From positions 2,030,246 through 2,094,245 of the forward strand of contig NZ_FNWD01000002.1 of assembly GCF_900104655.1 (NCBI RefSeq): a DNA stretch of 64,000 nt. The letters run 5' to 3'. The first letter of the stretch is position 1; every line of letters starts with the position of its first letter. The notes beneath the pieces are model-generated. The model was given only the letters and a program-made list of their open reading frames with translations, searched no databases and had not been told where the DNA came from. The position numbers and the translations under genes are program-made. This document shows, piece by piece, positions 33,589 to 41,743 of the stretch. The stretch comes from Millionella massiliensis. Lineage in GTDB: Bacteria > Bacteroidota > Bacteroidia > Bacteroidales > Rikenellaceae.

Positions 33589-34094
33589 GACAGTTCGGTT
33601 TTGAGTTGTTCCGTCCAGCGGTCGATGCGTTCGGCGGTCAGGTGGCTTTCGTTGTTTTCGTCGATGGGCAGCCCCACGAAACGACCCTCCTGCAGGGCGA
33701 TGGAGCTGTCGAAGGTGTAGCCCGACGGATCGCAGGCGCCGATGAAACGGCATCCGCTTGCGGCCAGCGAGTCGTGCAGCAGTCCGATGGCATCGCAGAA
33801 GGTGTCAGAGTAACCGGCCGAGTCGCCGCAGCCGAACAGGGCGACGGTTTTACCCGCGAGGTCCATCTCCTTGAGGCGGTCGATAAAATTGCACCAGTCA
33901 TCCTGCAACTCGCCGCTTCCCCAGGTCGAACTGCCCAGGAGCAGTGTGTCGTATGCCTGAACGGCCGACGGATCACTGTCCGCCACGTTGTGGATGTCGG
34001 CGGCGCCGACGCCGAGTTTCTCTCCGATTTGGGTGGCGACGGCCTCGGTGGTCCCGAGGGTGCTGCCGTAGAAGATACCTGTTTTCGTTCCCAT
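33585..34094 (-). CDS. fldA: Long-chain flavodoxin
   Basis: This 169-aa FMN electron carrier replaces ferredoxin under iron shortage. The FMN phosphate loop is at the N-terminus, GSTLGTTEAVA (residues 10-20; the family usually has T-G-x-T). The 50s loop is GSSTWGSGELQDDW and the 90s loop is GCGDSAGYSDTFCDA, with the aromatic that stacks on FMN in each. The insert around residues 120-145 makes it a long-chain type. The gene overlaps DUF2023 by 4 bp. A perfect -7 box lies upstream at 34117-34124. No Fur-like box was recognised. Confidence 0.94.
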   Translation of the reverse strand: MGTKTGIFYGSTLGTTEAVATQIGEKLGVGAADIHNVADSDPSAVQAYDTLLLGSSTWGSGELQDDWCNFIDRLKEMDLAGKTVALFGCGDSAGYSDTFCDAIGLLHDSLAASGCRFIGACDPSGYTFDSSIALQEGRFVGLPIDENNESHLTAERIDRWTEQLKTELS

Positions 34095-34116
34095 GGCTTT
34101 GTGTTTTTGTTTGATG

Positions 34117-34124
34117 CAAAGCTA
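34117..34124 (-). promoter_or_regulatory. -7 box of the fldA promoter
   Basis: The minus strand reads TAGCTTTG, a perfect TAnnTTTG, 23 bp before the fldA ATG. Confidence 0.65.
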
Positions 34125-34346
34125 TGGATTCCGTCGTCCGGCGGGAATCCCTAAAAATGGGGAAATTGGAGCAGACGCATCCCATTCCCGAGGGGTGCCC
34201 GAAAAAGGTGTGTTACGGAGAGGAGTCTGGACCGCTTGGTTGCCCGGCTGCACGGTCTCGTTCGCTCGGCTGTTCGACCCGGTTACTCGGGCTGTGTAGA
34301 TGGCGTATCATTCTGCGGGAAGAGAGGCGTGCGACGGCCACTGTAG
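34125..34346. other. Gene-free spacer between fldA and the glycan cluster
   Basis: No credible gene or strong signal was seen. The spacer should contain the upstream half of the fldA promoter. Confidence 0.4.
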
Positions 34347-34378
34347 CAAAAATGCCCCGTCCGGGAAAGGCGGGGCAT
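34347..34378 (-). terminator. Terminator of the tandem 741-aa genes
   Basis: ATGCCCCG (34352-34359) pairs with CGGGGCAT (34371-34378). On the minus strand the stem is followed by TTTT. It lies about 110 bp past the stop at 34490. Confidence 0.8.
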
Positions 34379-34489
34379 CGTCGGGATACGTTGTATAGGA
34401 AGAAACGATGGGGTGTTTTGCTATTTGGGCGGTGTACCCGGAACGGGGGTGATGTCCCCGGGTAAAACGGCTGCGGCCTGACGAAATCC

Positions 34490-36715
34490 CTATCGGGGGA
34501 TTTTGATTTTAGCGGTGCGTCCGGCCTTGACGGTCACCTTGTCGTTCCACTGCAGGAAGGCGTTGTCGCCCAGCGGCTGTGCGGCCTGTTCGGCATTTTC
34601 GGCCAGTACGGTGACGGTGGCATCGAATGCCGTGGGGTTGTGGAGGGTCAGGGTGATGTGACGGTCGTCCCGTTCTGTCTTCTGGATGGTGACGTGATCG
34701 AAGACGTAGCAGCGGTCGAGGTCGGTGCGCAGGTAGATGCCGGGAATCTCGACGGCCATCAGGGCGCCGTTCGTCTCGTTCCAGCCGGTTTGACCGCCAT
34801 CACCGCGCGATCCGCGGCTGTCGGCATCGCAATAGGTGAGGCGCTCGGTAATCTTCCCGTTGGGCTGAACTCCTTCGGCGTGGGCGTGGATGATGTCGCG
34901 CAGCAGAGCGGCATAGAGGGTGTCGCCGGTGGCACGGTAGAGCTTGAGCAGCGCGTCGCCCGACTGGGTGCAGAATCCCGGGGCGCCGTGTTTGTTCTGG
35001 GTGCTGGCCCAGACGGCACCGGTCAGGTCGGCACCGAGTTTGGCCAGCGGGGTTTCGGCCGGCAACCGGTAGCGGAACGAGACGGTCCAGGTGGCGCACA
35101 GGTTGGCCAGGTCGCGGCATTGTTCCAGGTAGCATTTCTCGCCGGTGGTTTCGTAGAGGGTCATCAGCGAGGTCATCAGGGCTGCTGCCGTTTCGGAGTC
35201 GGCATTCTGAAGAATGTCGCCGCAACCGCCCGAGGTGAAGCCTCGCCGGGCGAAATCATGGTAGTAGAAATCGGCAGCTTTGCGGGCTACGTCGAGGTAT
35301 TCCGGGTTGTTGTAGTATTTTGATGCGAGGGCCAGACCTCCCACGGCCATGGCGCCGCCGGTAGTGTTCCATACAGCGATGTCGCCGGTTTTCAGGTCGA
35401 GGTAGTTCCCCCACGTGCCTTCGGTCTGCCAGGTTTTGACAAAAGCATCGGCCAGTTTCTGAACGCGTTGGGTCCATTCGGGGCGGATGGCGTCGCTGCG
35501 GCCCTGTTTCCGGAGCAGGTCGAACTGTTTGACCAGCCAGTAGAGCAGATCGGCGTTCTTGCGGGTCAGCCCGATGCCGGGATTCTCCTTGGCCGCGTCA
35601 CGCAACAGCGGTTTGCCGTCGGCTCCGAGAACGTCGTAGTAGTAACCGCTCTCGCCATAGCCGCGCAGCAGGGCGAAGTCGAAGGTGTTGGCAACGCGAC
35701 GCAGGTGCATCGTGTCGTCCAGTGCCAGCATTGGCCAGGTGTTCATCAGCCCGCCGATCCAGCCGTAGGACATCCAGTCGGCGTTTTCGGGACAATAGTA
35801 TTCGCCGACGGGGCTGACGTGGTAGCGCTCTTCGATGTTGCGGATCATGCGCTGGTGCACTTCGCTCATGGGCATCAGGTTGCGTGGTGTGGTGGGTGCC
35901 GTGTGGCGTTTGCGGTCGTGCATGAAGCGGGCCAGCAGCTGGGGAACGTCATTGGCCGGGAAGTTCAGCCGGGTCACGCGGATCACGATGCTGTCGCCGG
36001 GCTGTACGCTGATTCCCCGGTCGGGGCTGGGGCTGAAGCCGATAAATTCGGGTTTGAGTTCCCGCACGCCGGGGGCGCTGATGACGAACGAGGCGATGTC
36101 GCGGTCGAGCGACTCCTGTACGATCAGTGCGTGGTCTTTCACCTCTCCGTCCCGTTCGATGCCCTGATCCGTGAGCAGGATGGTCGCATTATGGTTTTTT
36201 CGGTCGAGCCAGGTGATGGCCGGGGTGGCGGCGTTGCAGACCAGCACTTCGAGCCGCGAGGGGGCACCGAATTCGGGCGAAAGCTGCGGAATGGGGTTGG
36301 AGGTCAGGGCCAGATCGCGTCGGTAGTAATCCGTGGCGTCGAGCCCTGTGGCGTACTGCCGATTGACGATGCGCTGACGGTTGCCGGCATAGACTACCGA
36401 TGGGATCATGACGTAGTTGTCGCTCGACCATCCGTACTGGTCGAAGGCGACGGCGACGCCGGCATCCCGGAGGGCCTGACGGGCACGGAATGTGAAGACG
36501 TAGGAGGAGTCTCCGCTGTTTTGGACGTCGACTGTCCATGCTGCGGAGTTCGGGGTGATTTCAGTGGCGCTTTGCAGGCGGGCTTTGTCGTAGCGGCAGT
36601 CCAGCAGACGAAACGTACGCGAAGGGTCGGGTGTGCGGGGCAGCCAGTCGCTCTGTGCGGCGGCGGTGCTGATCAACAGGCTGGCCAAGCAGGCCAGGGT
36701 CCAGGGTTTGTTCAT
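34490..36715 (-). CDS. Exported (alpha/alpha)-toroid glycosidase-like protein, copy 1
   Basis: This 741-aa protein has a signal peptide (M-N-K-P-W-T-L-A-C-L... A-A-A-Q21). The N-terminal third is beta-rich; the rest is helical with Gly/aromatic turns typical of six-hairpin glycosidases (residues 315-400, 435-470 N-T-T-G-G-A-M-A-V-G-G-L-A-L-A-S-K-Y, 590-620). I cannot name a GH family or catalytic residues. It is the second of two tandem copies: identical numbering, near-identical sequence outside residues about 292-396. The 73-bp gap to copy 2 and a shared minus-strand context make one transcription unit likely. Confidence 0.6.
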   Translation of the reverse strand: MNKPWTLACLASLLISTAAAQSDWLPRTPDPSRTFRLLDCRYDKARLQSATEITPNSAAWTVDVQNSGDSSYVFTFRARQALRDAGVAVAFDQYGWSSDNYVMIPSVVYAGNRQRIVNRQYATGLDATDYYRRDLALTSNPIPQLSPEFGAPSRLEVLVCNAATPAITWLDRKNHNATILLTDQGIERDGEVKDHALIVQESLDRDIASFVISAPGVRELKPEFIGFSPSPDRGISVQPGDSIVIRVTRLNFPANDVPQLLARFMHDRKRHTAPTTPRNLMPMSEVHQRMIRNIEERYHVSPVGEYYCPENADWMSYGWIGGLMNTWPMLALDDTMHLRRVANTFDFALLRGYGESGYYYDVLGADGKPLLRDAAKENPGIGLTRKNADLLYWLVKQFDLLRKQGRSDAIRPEWTQRVQKLADAFVKTWQTEGTWGNYLDLKTGDIAVWNTTGGAMAVGGLALASKYYNNPEYLDVARKAADFYYHDFARRGFTSGGCGDILQNADSETAAALMTSLMTLYETTGEKCYLEQCRDLANLCATWTVSFRYRLPAETPLAKLGADLTGAVWASTQNKHGAPGFCTQSGDALLKLYRATGDTLYAALLRDIIHAHAEGVQPNGKITERLTYCDADSRGSRGDGGQTGWNETNGALMAVEIPGIYLRTDLDRCYVFDHVTIQKTERDDRHITLTLHNPTAFDATVTVLAENAEQAAQPLGDNAFLQWNDKVTVKAGRTAKIKIPR

Positions 36716-36789
36716 TGTCTGAGTTTTTTCGTAGGGGTAGAAATTCGTAGGCTGATGGGGTCGGGGGGTGAGTCCAGACAGGTGATGTT

Positions 36790-39015
36790 TTATCGGGGGA
36801 TTTTGATTTTAGCGGTGCGTCCGGCTTTGACGGTTACTTTGTCGTTCCACTGCAGGAAGGCATTGTCGCCCAGCGGCAGTGCGGCCTGCTCGGCGTTCTC
36901 GGCCAGTATGGTGACGGTGGCGTCGAATGCCGTGGGGTTATGGAGGGTCAGGGTGACGTGGCGGCTGCTCCGCTTGATCTCCTGTACGGTGACGTGGTCG
37001 AAGACGTAGCAGCGGTCAAGGTCGGTGCGCAGGTAGATGCCGGGAATCTCGATGGCCATCAGTGCGCCGTTGATTTCGTTCCAGCCGGTCGCGTCTCCTT
37101 CGAGACGGTCGCCACGGCTGTCGGCATCGCAATAGGTGAGGCGTTCGGTGATCTTGCCGTCAGGTTGCACCCCCTCGGCGTGAGCGTGGATGATGTCGCG
37201 CAGCAGGGCGGCATAGAGGGTGTCGCCGGTAGCTCGGTAGAGTTTGAGCAGCGCGTCGCCCGACTGGGTGCAGAACCCCGGGGCGCCGTGTTTGTTCTGG
37301 GTGCTGGCCCAGACGGCGCCGGTCAGGTCGGCCCCGAGCCGTGCCAGTTGGGTCTCGGCCGGCAGTCGGTAGCGGAACGAGACGGTCCAGGTGGCGCACA
37401 GGTTGGCCAGGTCGCGGCACTGTTCCAGGTAGCGGCTTTCGCCAGTGGTTTCGTAGAGGGTCATCAGTGAGGTCATTAGGGCCGCTGCCGTTTCGGAATC
37501 GGCATTCTGAAGAATGTCTCCACAACCGCCCGAGGTGAAGCCTCGCCGGGCAAAGTCACGGTAGTAGAAATCGGCTGCTTCGCGCGCTACGGCGAGGTAT
37601 TCCGGGTTGTTGTAGTATTTCGATGCGAGGGCCAGTCCTCCCACGGCCATGGCGCCGCCGGTGGTGTTCCAGACGGCAATGCCTCCGGTCTCCAGGTCGA
37701 GGTAGTTTCCCCATGTGCCTTCGGTCTGCCAGGTTTTGACAAAGGCGTCGGCCAGTTTCTGAACGCGTTGGGTCCATTCGGGGCGGATGGCGTCGCTGCG
37801 GCCCTGTTTCCGGAGCAGGTCAAACTGTTTGACCATCCAATACAGCAGGTCGGCATTTTGTCGGGTCAATGCAATGCCGGGATGCTCTTTGGCGGCATCG
37901 AGAAAGTAGGGTTTCCCTTCCGGACCGATGACGTTGTAATAGTAGCCGCTGGCAGCCTGACCGTTGAGTAGACCGAAGTTGAAGGTGTTGACAACGCGAC
38001 GCAGATGCATCGTGTCGCCCAGTGCCAAGATGGGATGGGTACTCATCAGCCCGCCGACCCAGCCGAAAACGAACCAGTTAGCGTTGGATACATTGTAGAA
38101 TTCGTTAACGGGGCCTGACAGATAGCGTGTGTCGATTCGTCCGATCATGCGCTGGTGCACCTCGCTCATGGGCATCAGGTTGCGTGGCGTGGTGGGTGCC
38201 ATGTGGCGTTTGCGGTCGTGCATGAAGCGGGCCAGCAGTTGGGGAACGTCACTGGCCGGGAAGTTTAGCCGGGTCACGCGGATCACGATGCTGTCGCCGG
38301 GCTGTACGCTGATTCCCCGGTCGGGGCTTGGACTGAACCCAATGAACTGGGGCTTCTTTTCCCGCACGCCGGGAGCGCTGATGACGAATGAGGCGATGTC
38401 GCGGTCGAGCGACTCCTGTACGATCAGTCCGTGGTCTTTCACCTCTCCGTCCCGTTCGATGCCCTGATCCGTGAGCAGGATGGTCGCATTATGGTTTTTT
38501 CGGTCGAGCCAGGTGATGGCCGGGGTGGCGGCGTTGCAGACCAGTACTTCGAGCCGCGAGGGTGCACCGAATTCGGGCGAGAGCTGCGGAATGGGGTTGG
38601 AGGTCAGGGCCAGATCGCGTCGGTAGTAGTCCGTGGCGTCGAGCCCGGTGGCATACTGCCGATTGACGATGCGCTGACGGTTGCCGGCATAGACTACCGA
38701 TGGGATCATGACGTAGTTGTCGCTCGACCATCCGTACTGGTCGAAGGCGACGGCGACGCCGGCATCCCTGAGAGCCTGTCGGGCCCGGAATGTGAAGACG
38801 TAGGAGGAGTCTCCGCTGTTTTGGACGTCGACTGTCCATGCCGCAGAGTTCGGGGTGATTTCAGTGGCGCTTTGCAGACGGGCTTCGTCGTAGCGGCAGT
38901 CCAGCAGACGGAACATGCGCGTAGGGTCGGGTGTGCGGGGCAACCAGTCGCTCTGTGCGACGGCGGTACTCCCCCACAGCATGACGAACCCGGCCAGTAT
39001 CCATTTCGTTTTCAT
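36790..39015 (-). CDS. Exported (alpha/alpha)-toroid glycosidase-like protein, copy 2
   Basis: This 741-aa paralog of the next gene starts 15 bp after the GH3 stop. The ATG at 39015 (M-K-T-K-W-I-L-A-G-F-V-M-L-W... A-V-A-Q21) begins the signal; an in-frame ATG four codons upstream is less likely. From Q21 onward it is almost identical to copy 1 except for the signal peptide and residues about 292-396, where many positions differ (for example Y-L-S-G-P-V-N-E-F-Y-N-V-S-N-A-N-W-F instead of Y-H-V-S-P-V-G-E-Y-Y-C-P-E-N-A-D-W-M). The variable block lies inside the helical part where a sugar-binding groove is expected, so different substrate preference is plausible. Confidence 0.6.
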   Translation of the reverse strand: MKTKWILAGFVMLWGSTAVAQSDWLPRTPDPTRMFRLLDCRYDEARLQSATEITPNSAAWTVDVQNSGDSSYVFTFRARQALRDAGVAVAFDQYGWSSDNYVMIPSVVYAGNRQRIVNRQYATGLDATDYYRRDLALTSNPIPQLSPEFGAPSRLEVLVCNAATPAITWLDRKNHNATILLTDQGIERDGEVKDHGLIVQESLDRDIASFVISAPGVREKKPQFIGFSPSPDRGISVQPGDSIVIRVTRLNFPASDVPQLLARFMHDRKRHMAPTTPRNLMPMSEVHQRMIGRIDTRYLSGPVNEFYNVSNANWFVFGWVGGLMSTHPILALGDTMHLRRVVNTFNFGLLNGQAASGYYYNVIGPEGKPYFLDAAKEHPGIALTRQNADLLYWMVKQFDLLRKQGRSDAIRPEWTQRVQKLADAFVKTWQTEGTWGNYLDLETGGIAVWNTTGGAMAVGGLALASKYYNNPEYLAVAREAADFYYRDFARRGFTSGGCGDILQNADSETAAALMTSLMTLYETTGESRYLEQCRDLANLCATWTVSFRYRLPAETQLARLGADLTGAVWASTQNKHGAPGFCTQSGDALLKLYRATGDTLYAALLRDIIHAHAEGVQPDGKITERLTYCDADSRGDRLEGDATGWNEINGALMAIEIPGIYLRTDLDRCYVFDHVTVQEIKRSSRHVTLTLHNPTAFDATVTILAENAEQAALPLGDNAFLQWNDKVTVKAGRTAKIKIPR

Positions 39016-39030
39016 ATGGTGCGGCAAGGA

Positions 39031-41415
39031 TTACAAAGTGTTCGTGTCGTCGGCGCAACGTTGCTGGCTGGCGGTGAAGGTGCCCCGAAGCGGGGTGTCC
39101 TGGCAGGAGCGGCCGACGTGGATTTCGAATTCACCGGGCTCGAGTACCTGGCGCATCTCCTTGTTCCACAGCATCAGCTCTTTTTCGGGAATGGTGAAGC
39201 GGATCTCCTGCTCTTCGCCGGGTTGGAGCTGCACTTTCCGGAACCCTTTTAGTGCGCGTACGGGAGTGGTCACGCTGCTCACCACGTCGTGCAGGTAGAG
39301 CTGAGCCACTTCGGCACCGGCACGCGAACCGGTGTTTTTGAGGCGGCAGCTCACTTCGACGCAACGGTCAGGGGTGTCGAGCCGGTTGTCGATCTTCAGG
39401 TCGCTGTATTCGAACGTGGTGTAGCTCAGCCCGTAGCCGAAGCAGAAGAGCGGGTCGGGGGCCGAGAAGACATAGTCGCGGCCGGGTTTTTCGACCGATC
39501 CGCGCTGGTGGTAATAGCCTTTGGCCGAGGGTTTGTAGTTGGCGTACATCGGGATGTGGCCGGTGGTCGGCGGGAAGGTGACCGAAAGACGCCCCGACGG
39601 GTTGACATCGCCGAAGAGAATCCGGCTGACGGCATCGCCGCCCCGTTCGCCGGGATACCATGCCTCGAGGGCCGCATCGACCCGGTCGATTTGCTGGCCG
39701 ACCGTGTAGGGACGGCCGTTGACCATCACCAGTACAACCGGTTTGCCCTGCGCGACGATCGAGTCGAGCAGTTCGGCCTGTACGCCGGGGAAACCCAGTT
39801 CGTTGCGGTCGTATCCTTCGCCGCAGGTATTGGCCTCTTTCGAGTTGGGGTCGCCCCAGCCGATGCCGGAGTAGATGACGCTGGTGCCGCCCAGCACCAG
39901 TACGACCACGTCGCTTTCGCGGGCGGCCTGCATGGCTTCGGCAAAACCCTCTTTGGAGAGTTCGGTGATGCCGCACCCTTCGGCGTAGCGGACGGTAATC
40001 CGGTCGCCGACGTAGTCGCGGATGCCCTGGAGCACGGTGGTGCCGTAGTCGTTGTTTTTGGTGACGCTGTAGTCGCCGAACTGAACTTTATCGGCGTTGG
40101 GGCCGATGACGGCGATCGAGCGCAGGCTCTCTTTGGCCAGGGGCAGGGTGGCATTATCGTTTTTGAGCAGCACGATCGACTCTTCGGCGATCCGCTGCGA
40201 GAGGGCTACACTGGCCGGGAGGTGGACTTTGCGGGCGAGACCGGCCGGTTTGGAGTAGGGACGGTCGAAGAGCCCCATCTTGAATTTGGCACGCAGCACG
40301 CGGGCCACGGCGGTGTCGATCACTGCTTCCGGCAGGGTCCCTTCCTCGACGAGCCGTTCCAGCTCGCCGTAGGCATATCGGCCGGGGGCTTCGAGGTCGA
40401 CGCCGGCGGTGATGGCCTGCACGGCCGATTCACCTTTGTCGCGGGCCGTGCGGTGGAACTGGTCGAGCATGCCGATGGCTCCGTAGTCGGAGAAGACGTA
40501 GCCGTCGAATCCCCACTCACCTCGCAGAATATCGGTCAGCAGTTGGCGGCTGGCGTGGACCGGTATGCCGTCCACCTCGTGGTAGCCGGGCATGAGGCTG
40601 TAGAGGTTGGCCTCCTTGACGGCGGCTTCGAACGGCGGGAAGTGCAGCTCGCGCAGGTTGCGTTCGCCCATCAGAGCGGGGGCCAGGTTGATGCCGGCTT
40701 CGGGTACGGAGTAGGCGACGAAATGTTTGCCGGTGCAGGCGAGTTTACCTTCGGCCAGTCCGTGGCGGGTCTGTGCCGGGTCGCCCTGCATGCCGGTCAC
40801 GAAAGCTACGCCCATGCGGCTTACCAGATAGGGGTCTTCGCCGTAGCACTCCTCGACGCGGCCGTAGCGCGGGTCGCGGGCCAGGTCGAACAGCGGCGAA
40901 AGGGCCTGGTCGACGCCCGACAGGGAGCCCTCTTCAGCGATCACGGCTGCCATCTGTTGGATCAGTTCGGGATTCCAGGTCGAACCGAGGCCGATGGCCT
41001 GCGGGAAGATCGTTGCTCCGAGGGCCATCTGGCCGTGGAGACATTCGGCGATCTGGATGGCCGGAATCCCCAGCCGGGTGTGTTCGCGCAGGTAGCGGTC
41101 GGCGGCTTCGGAGTAGGCAGCCACCTTGTCGTGTTCGACGAAGGGGCTCTCCAGACTACCGATGCTGCGGCCTCCGAATAGGGCGTTCAGCGAACTGTCG
41201 GTGACGTTGCCGCGGGCGTCGGTCTGGAGGGCGTTGAGGCTCTTCATGTTCAGCTGGTCGACCTTCTCCTGGAGGGTCATGCGGCTCATCAGGTCGCGGA
41301 CGCGGCTCTCGACGGGCAGTGAACTGTCTTTGTAGGGAGGTTGGGCGGCGGTTGCGGCAGTGAGTGTGCTGCCCACGGCCAGCAGGGTGCAGAGCAGGGT
41401 TGTAGTGGGTTTCAT
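39031..41415 (-). CDS. Glycoside hydrolase family 3, beta-glucosidase-like
   Basis: This 794-aa exported enzyme removes terminal beta-linked sugars from oligosaccharides. Residues 1-24 are a signal peptide. The GH3 N-terminal barrel (about 30-370) carries the nucleophile Asp310 in YVFSDYGAIG and the substrate-binding K-H pair in GKHFVAYS (229-236). The C-terminal alpha/beta sandwich and a Fn3-like domain (about 690-790, A-E-V-A-Q-L-Y-L-H-D-V) complete the BglX-like layout. It leads a minus-strand unit with the two 741-aa genes and has a perfect promoter at 41471-41502. Exact linkage is not predictable. Confidence 0.93.
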   Translation of the reverse strand: MKPTTTLLCTLLAVGSTLTAATAAQPPYKDSSLPVESRVRDLMSRMTLQEKVDQLNMKSLNALQTDARGNVTDSSLNALFGGRSIGSLESPFVEHDKVAAYSEAADRYLREHTRLGIPAIQIAECLHGQMALGATIFPQAIGLGSTWNPELIQQMAAVIAEEGSLSGVDQALSPLFDLARDPRYGRVEECYGEDPYLVSRMGVAFVTGMQGDPAQTRHGLAEGKLACTGKHFVAYSVPEAGINLAPALMGERNLRELHFPPFEAAVKEANLYSLMPGYHEVDGIPVHASRQLLTDILRGEWGFDGYVFSDYGAIGMLDQFHRTARDKGESAVQAITAGVDLEAPGRYAYGELERLVEEGTLPEAVIDTAVARVLRAKFKMGLFDRPYSKPAGLARKVHLPASVALSQRIAEESIVLLKNDNATLPLAKESLRSIAVIGPNADKVQFGDYSVTKNNDYGTTVLQGIRDYVGDRITVRYAEGCGITELSKEGFAEAMQAARESDVVVLVLGGTSVIYSGIGWGDPNSKEANTCGEGYDRNELGFPGVQAELLDSIVAQGKPVVLVMVNGRPYTVGQQIDRVDAALEAWYPGERGGDAVSRILFGDVNPSGRLSVTFPPTTGHIPMYANYKPSAKGYYHQRGSVEKPGRDYVFSAPDPLFCFGYGLSYTTFEYSDLKIDNRLDTPDRCVEVSCRLKNTGSRAGAEVAQLYLHDVVSSVTTPVRALKGFRKVQLQPGEEQEIRFTIPEKELMLWNKEMRQVLEPGEFEIHVGRSCQDTPLRGTFTASQQRCADDTNTL

Positions 41416-41470
41416 GGTGGTTTGGGGTAGAGTTGGTCGGGCTTGGGCAGGAAAAGAAATCCCTGTCTAA

Positions 41471-41502
41471 CAAATGTAAGGGACGAAAAATGATTTTGCA
41501 AA
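41471..41502 (-). promoter_or_regulatory. Consensus promoter for the GH3-led minus-strand unit
   Basis: On the minus strand TTTG (41499-41502) is followed by 20 nt and TACATTTG (41471-41478), a full consensus match. It faces away from the plus-strand promoter at 41678-41708. Confidence 0.85.
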
Positions 41503-41677
41503 CTTTATAATAGATTATTAATCAGTTGTTAAAAAGGTGTTTTACAAATAGTATGTGATACAGCAAGAGAGTATGCCGCTGATTGATAGGGTATTTTACG
41601 GGCAGGGTCTGTTTCCTTCGGGAAATGAAAAACACAATATTACCAATAGTGGAGGGAATTTGTTTGTTTTCAGGGGG

Positions 41678-41708
41678 TTGAATGGTTCTTGAGATTATGT
41701 TATATTTG
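41678..41708 (+). promoter_or_regulatory. Promoter for the plus-strand glycan unit
   Basis: TTG (41678-41680) is followed by 20 nt and TATATTTG (41701-41708). The ATG at 41744 is 35 bp downstream. With the minus-strand promoter, this makes a compact divergent control region of about 330 bp. Confidence 0.75.
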
Positions 41709-41743
41709 TCAGAACCGATACCTGAACCTTAAACTCCCGATCG

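Noticed and set aside
39289..41181. A 630-codon open frame antisense to the GH3 gene
   Set aside because: GH3 on the minus strand has all family motifs; the opposite frame has none.
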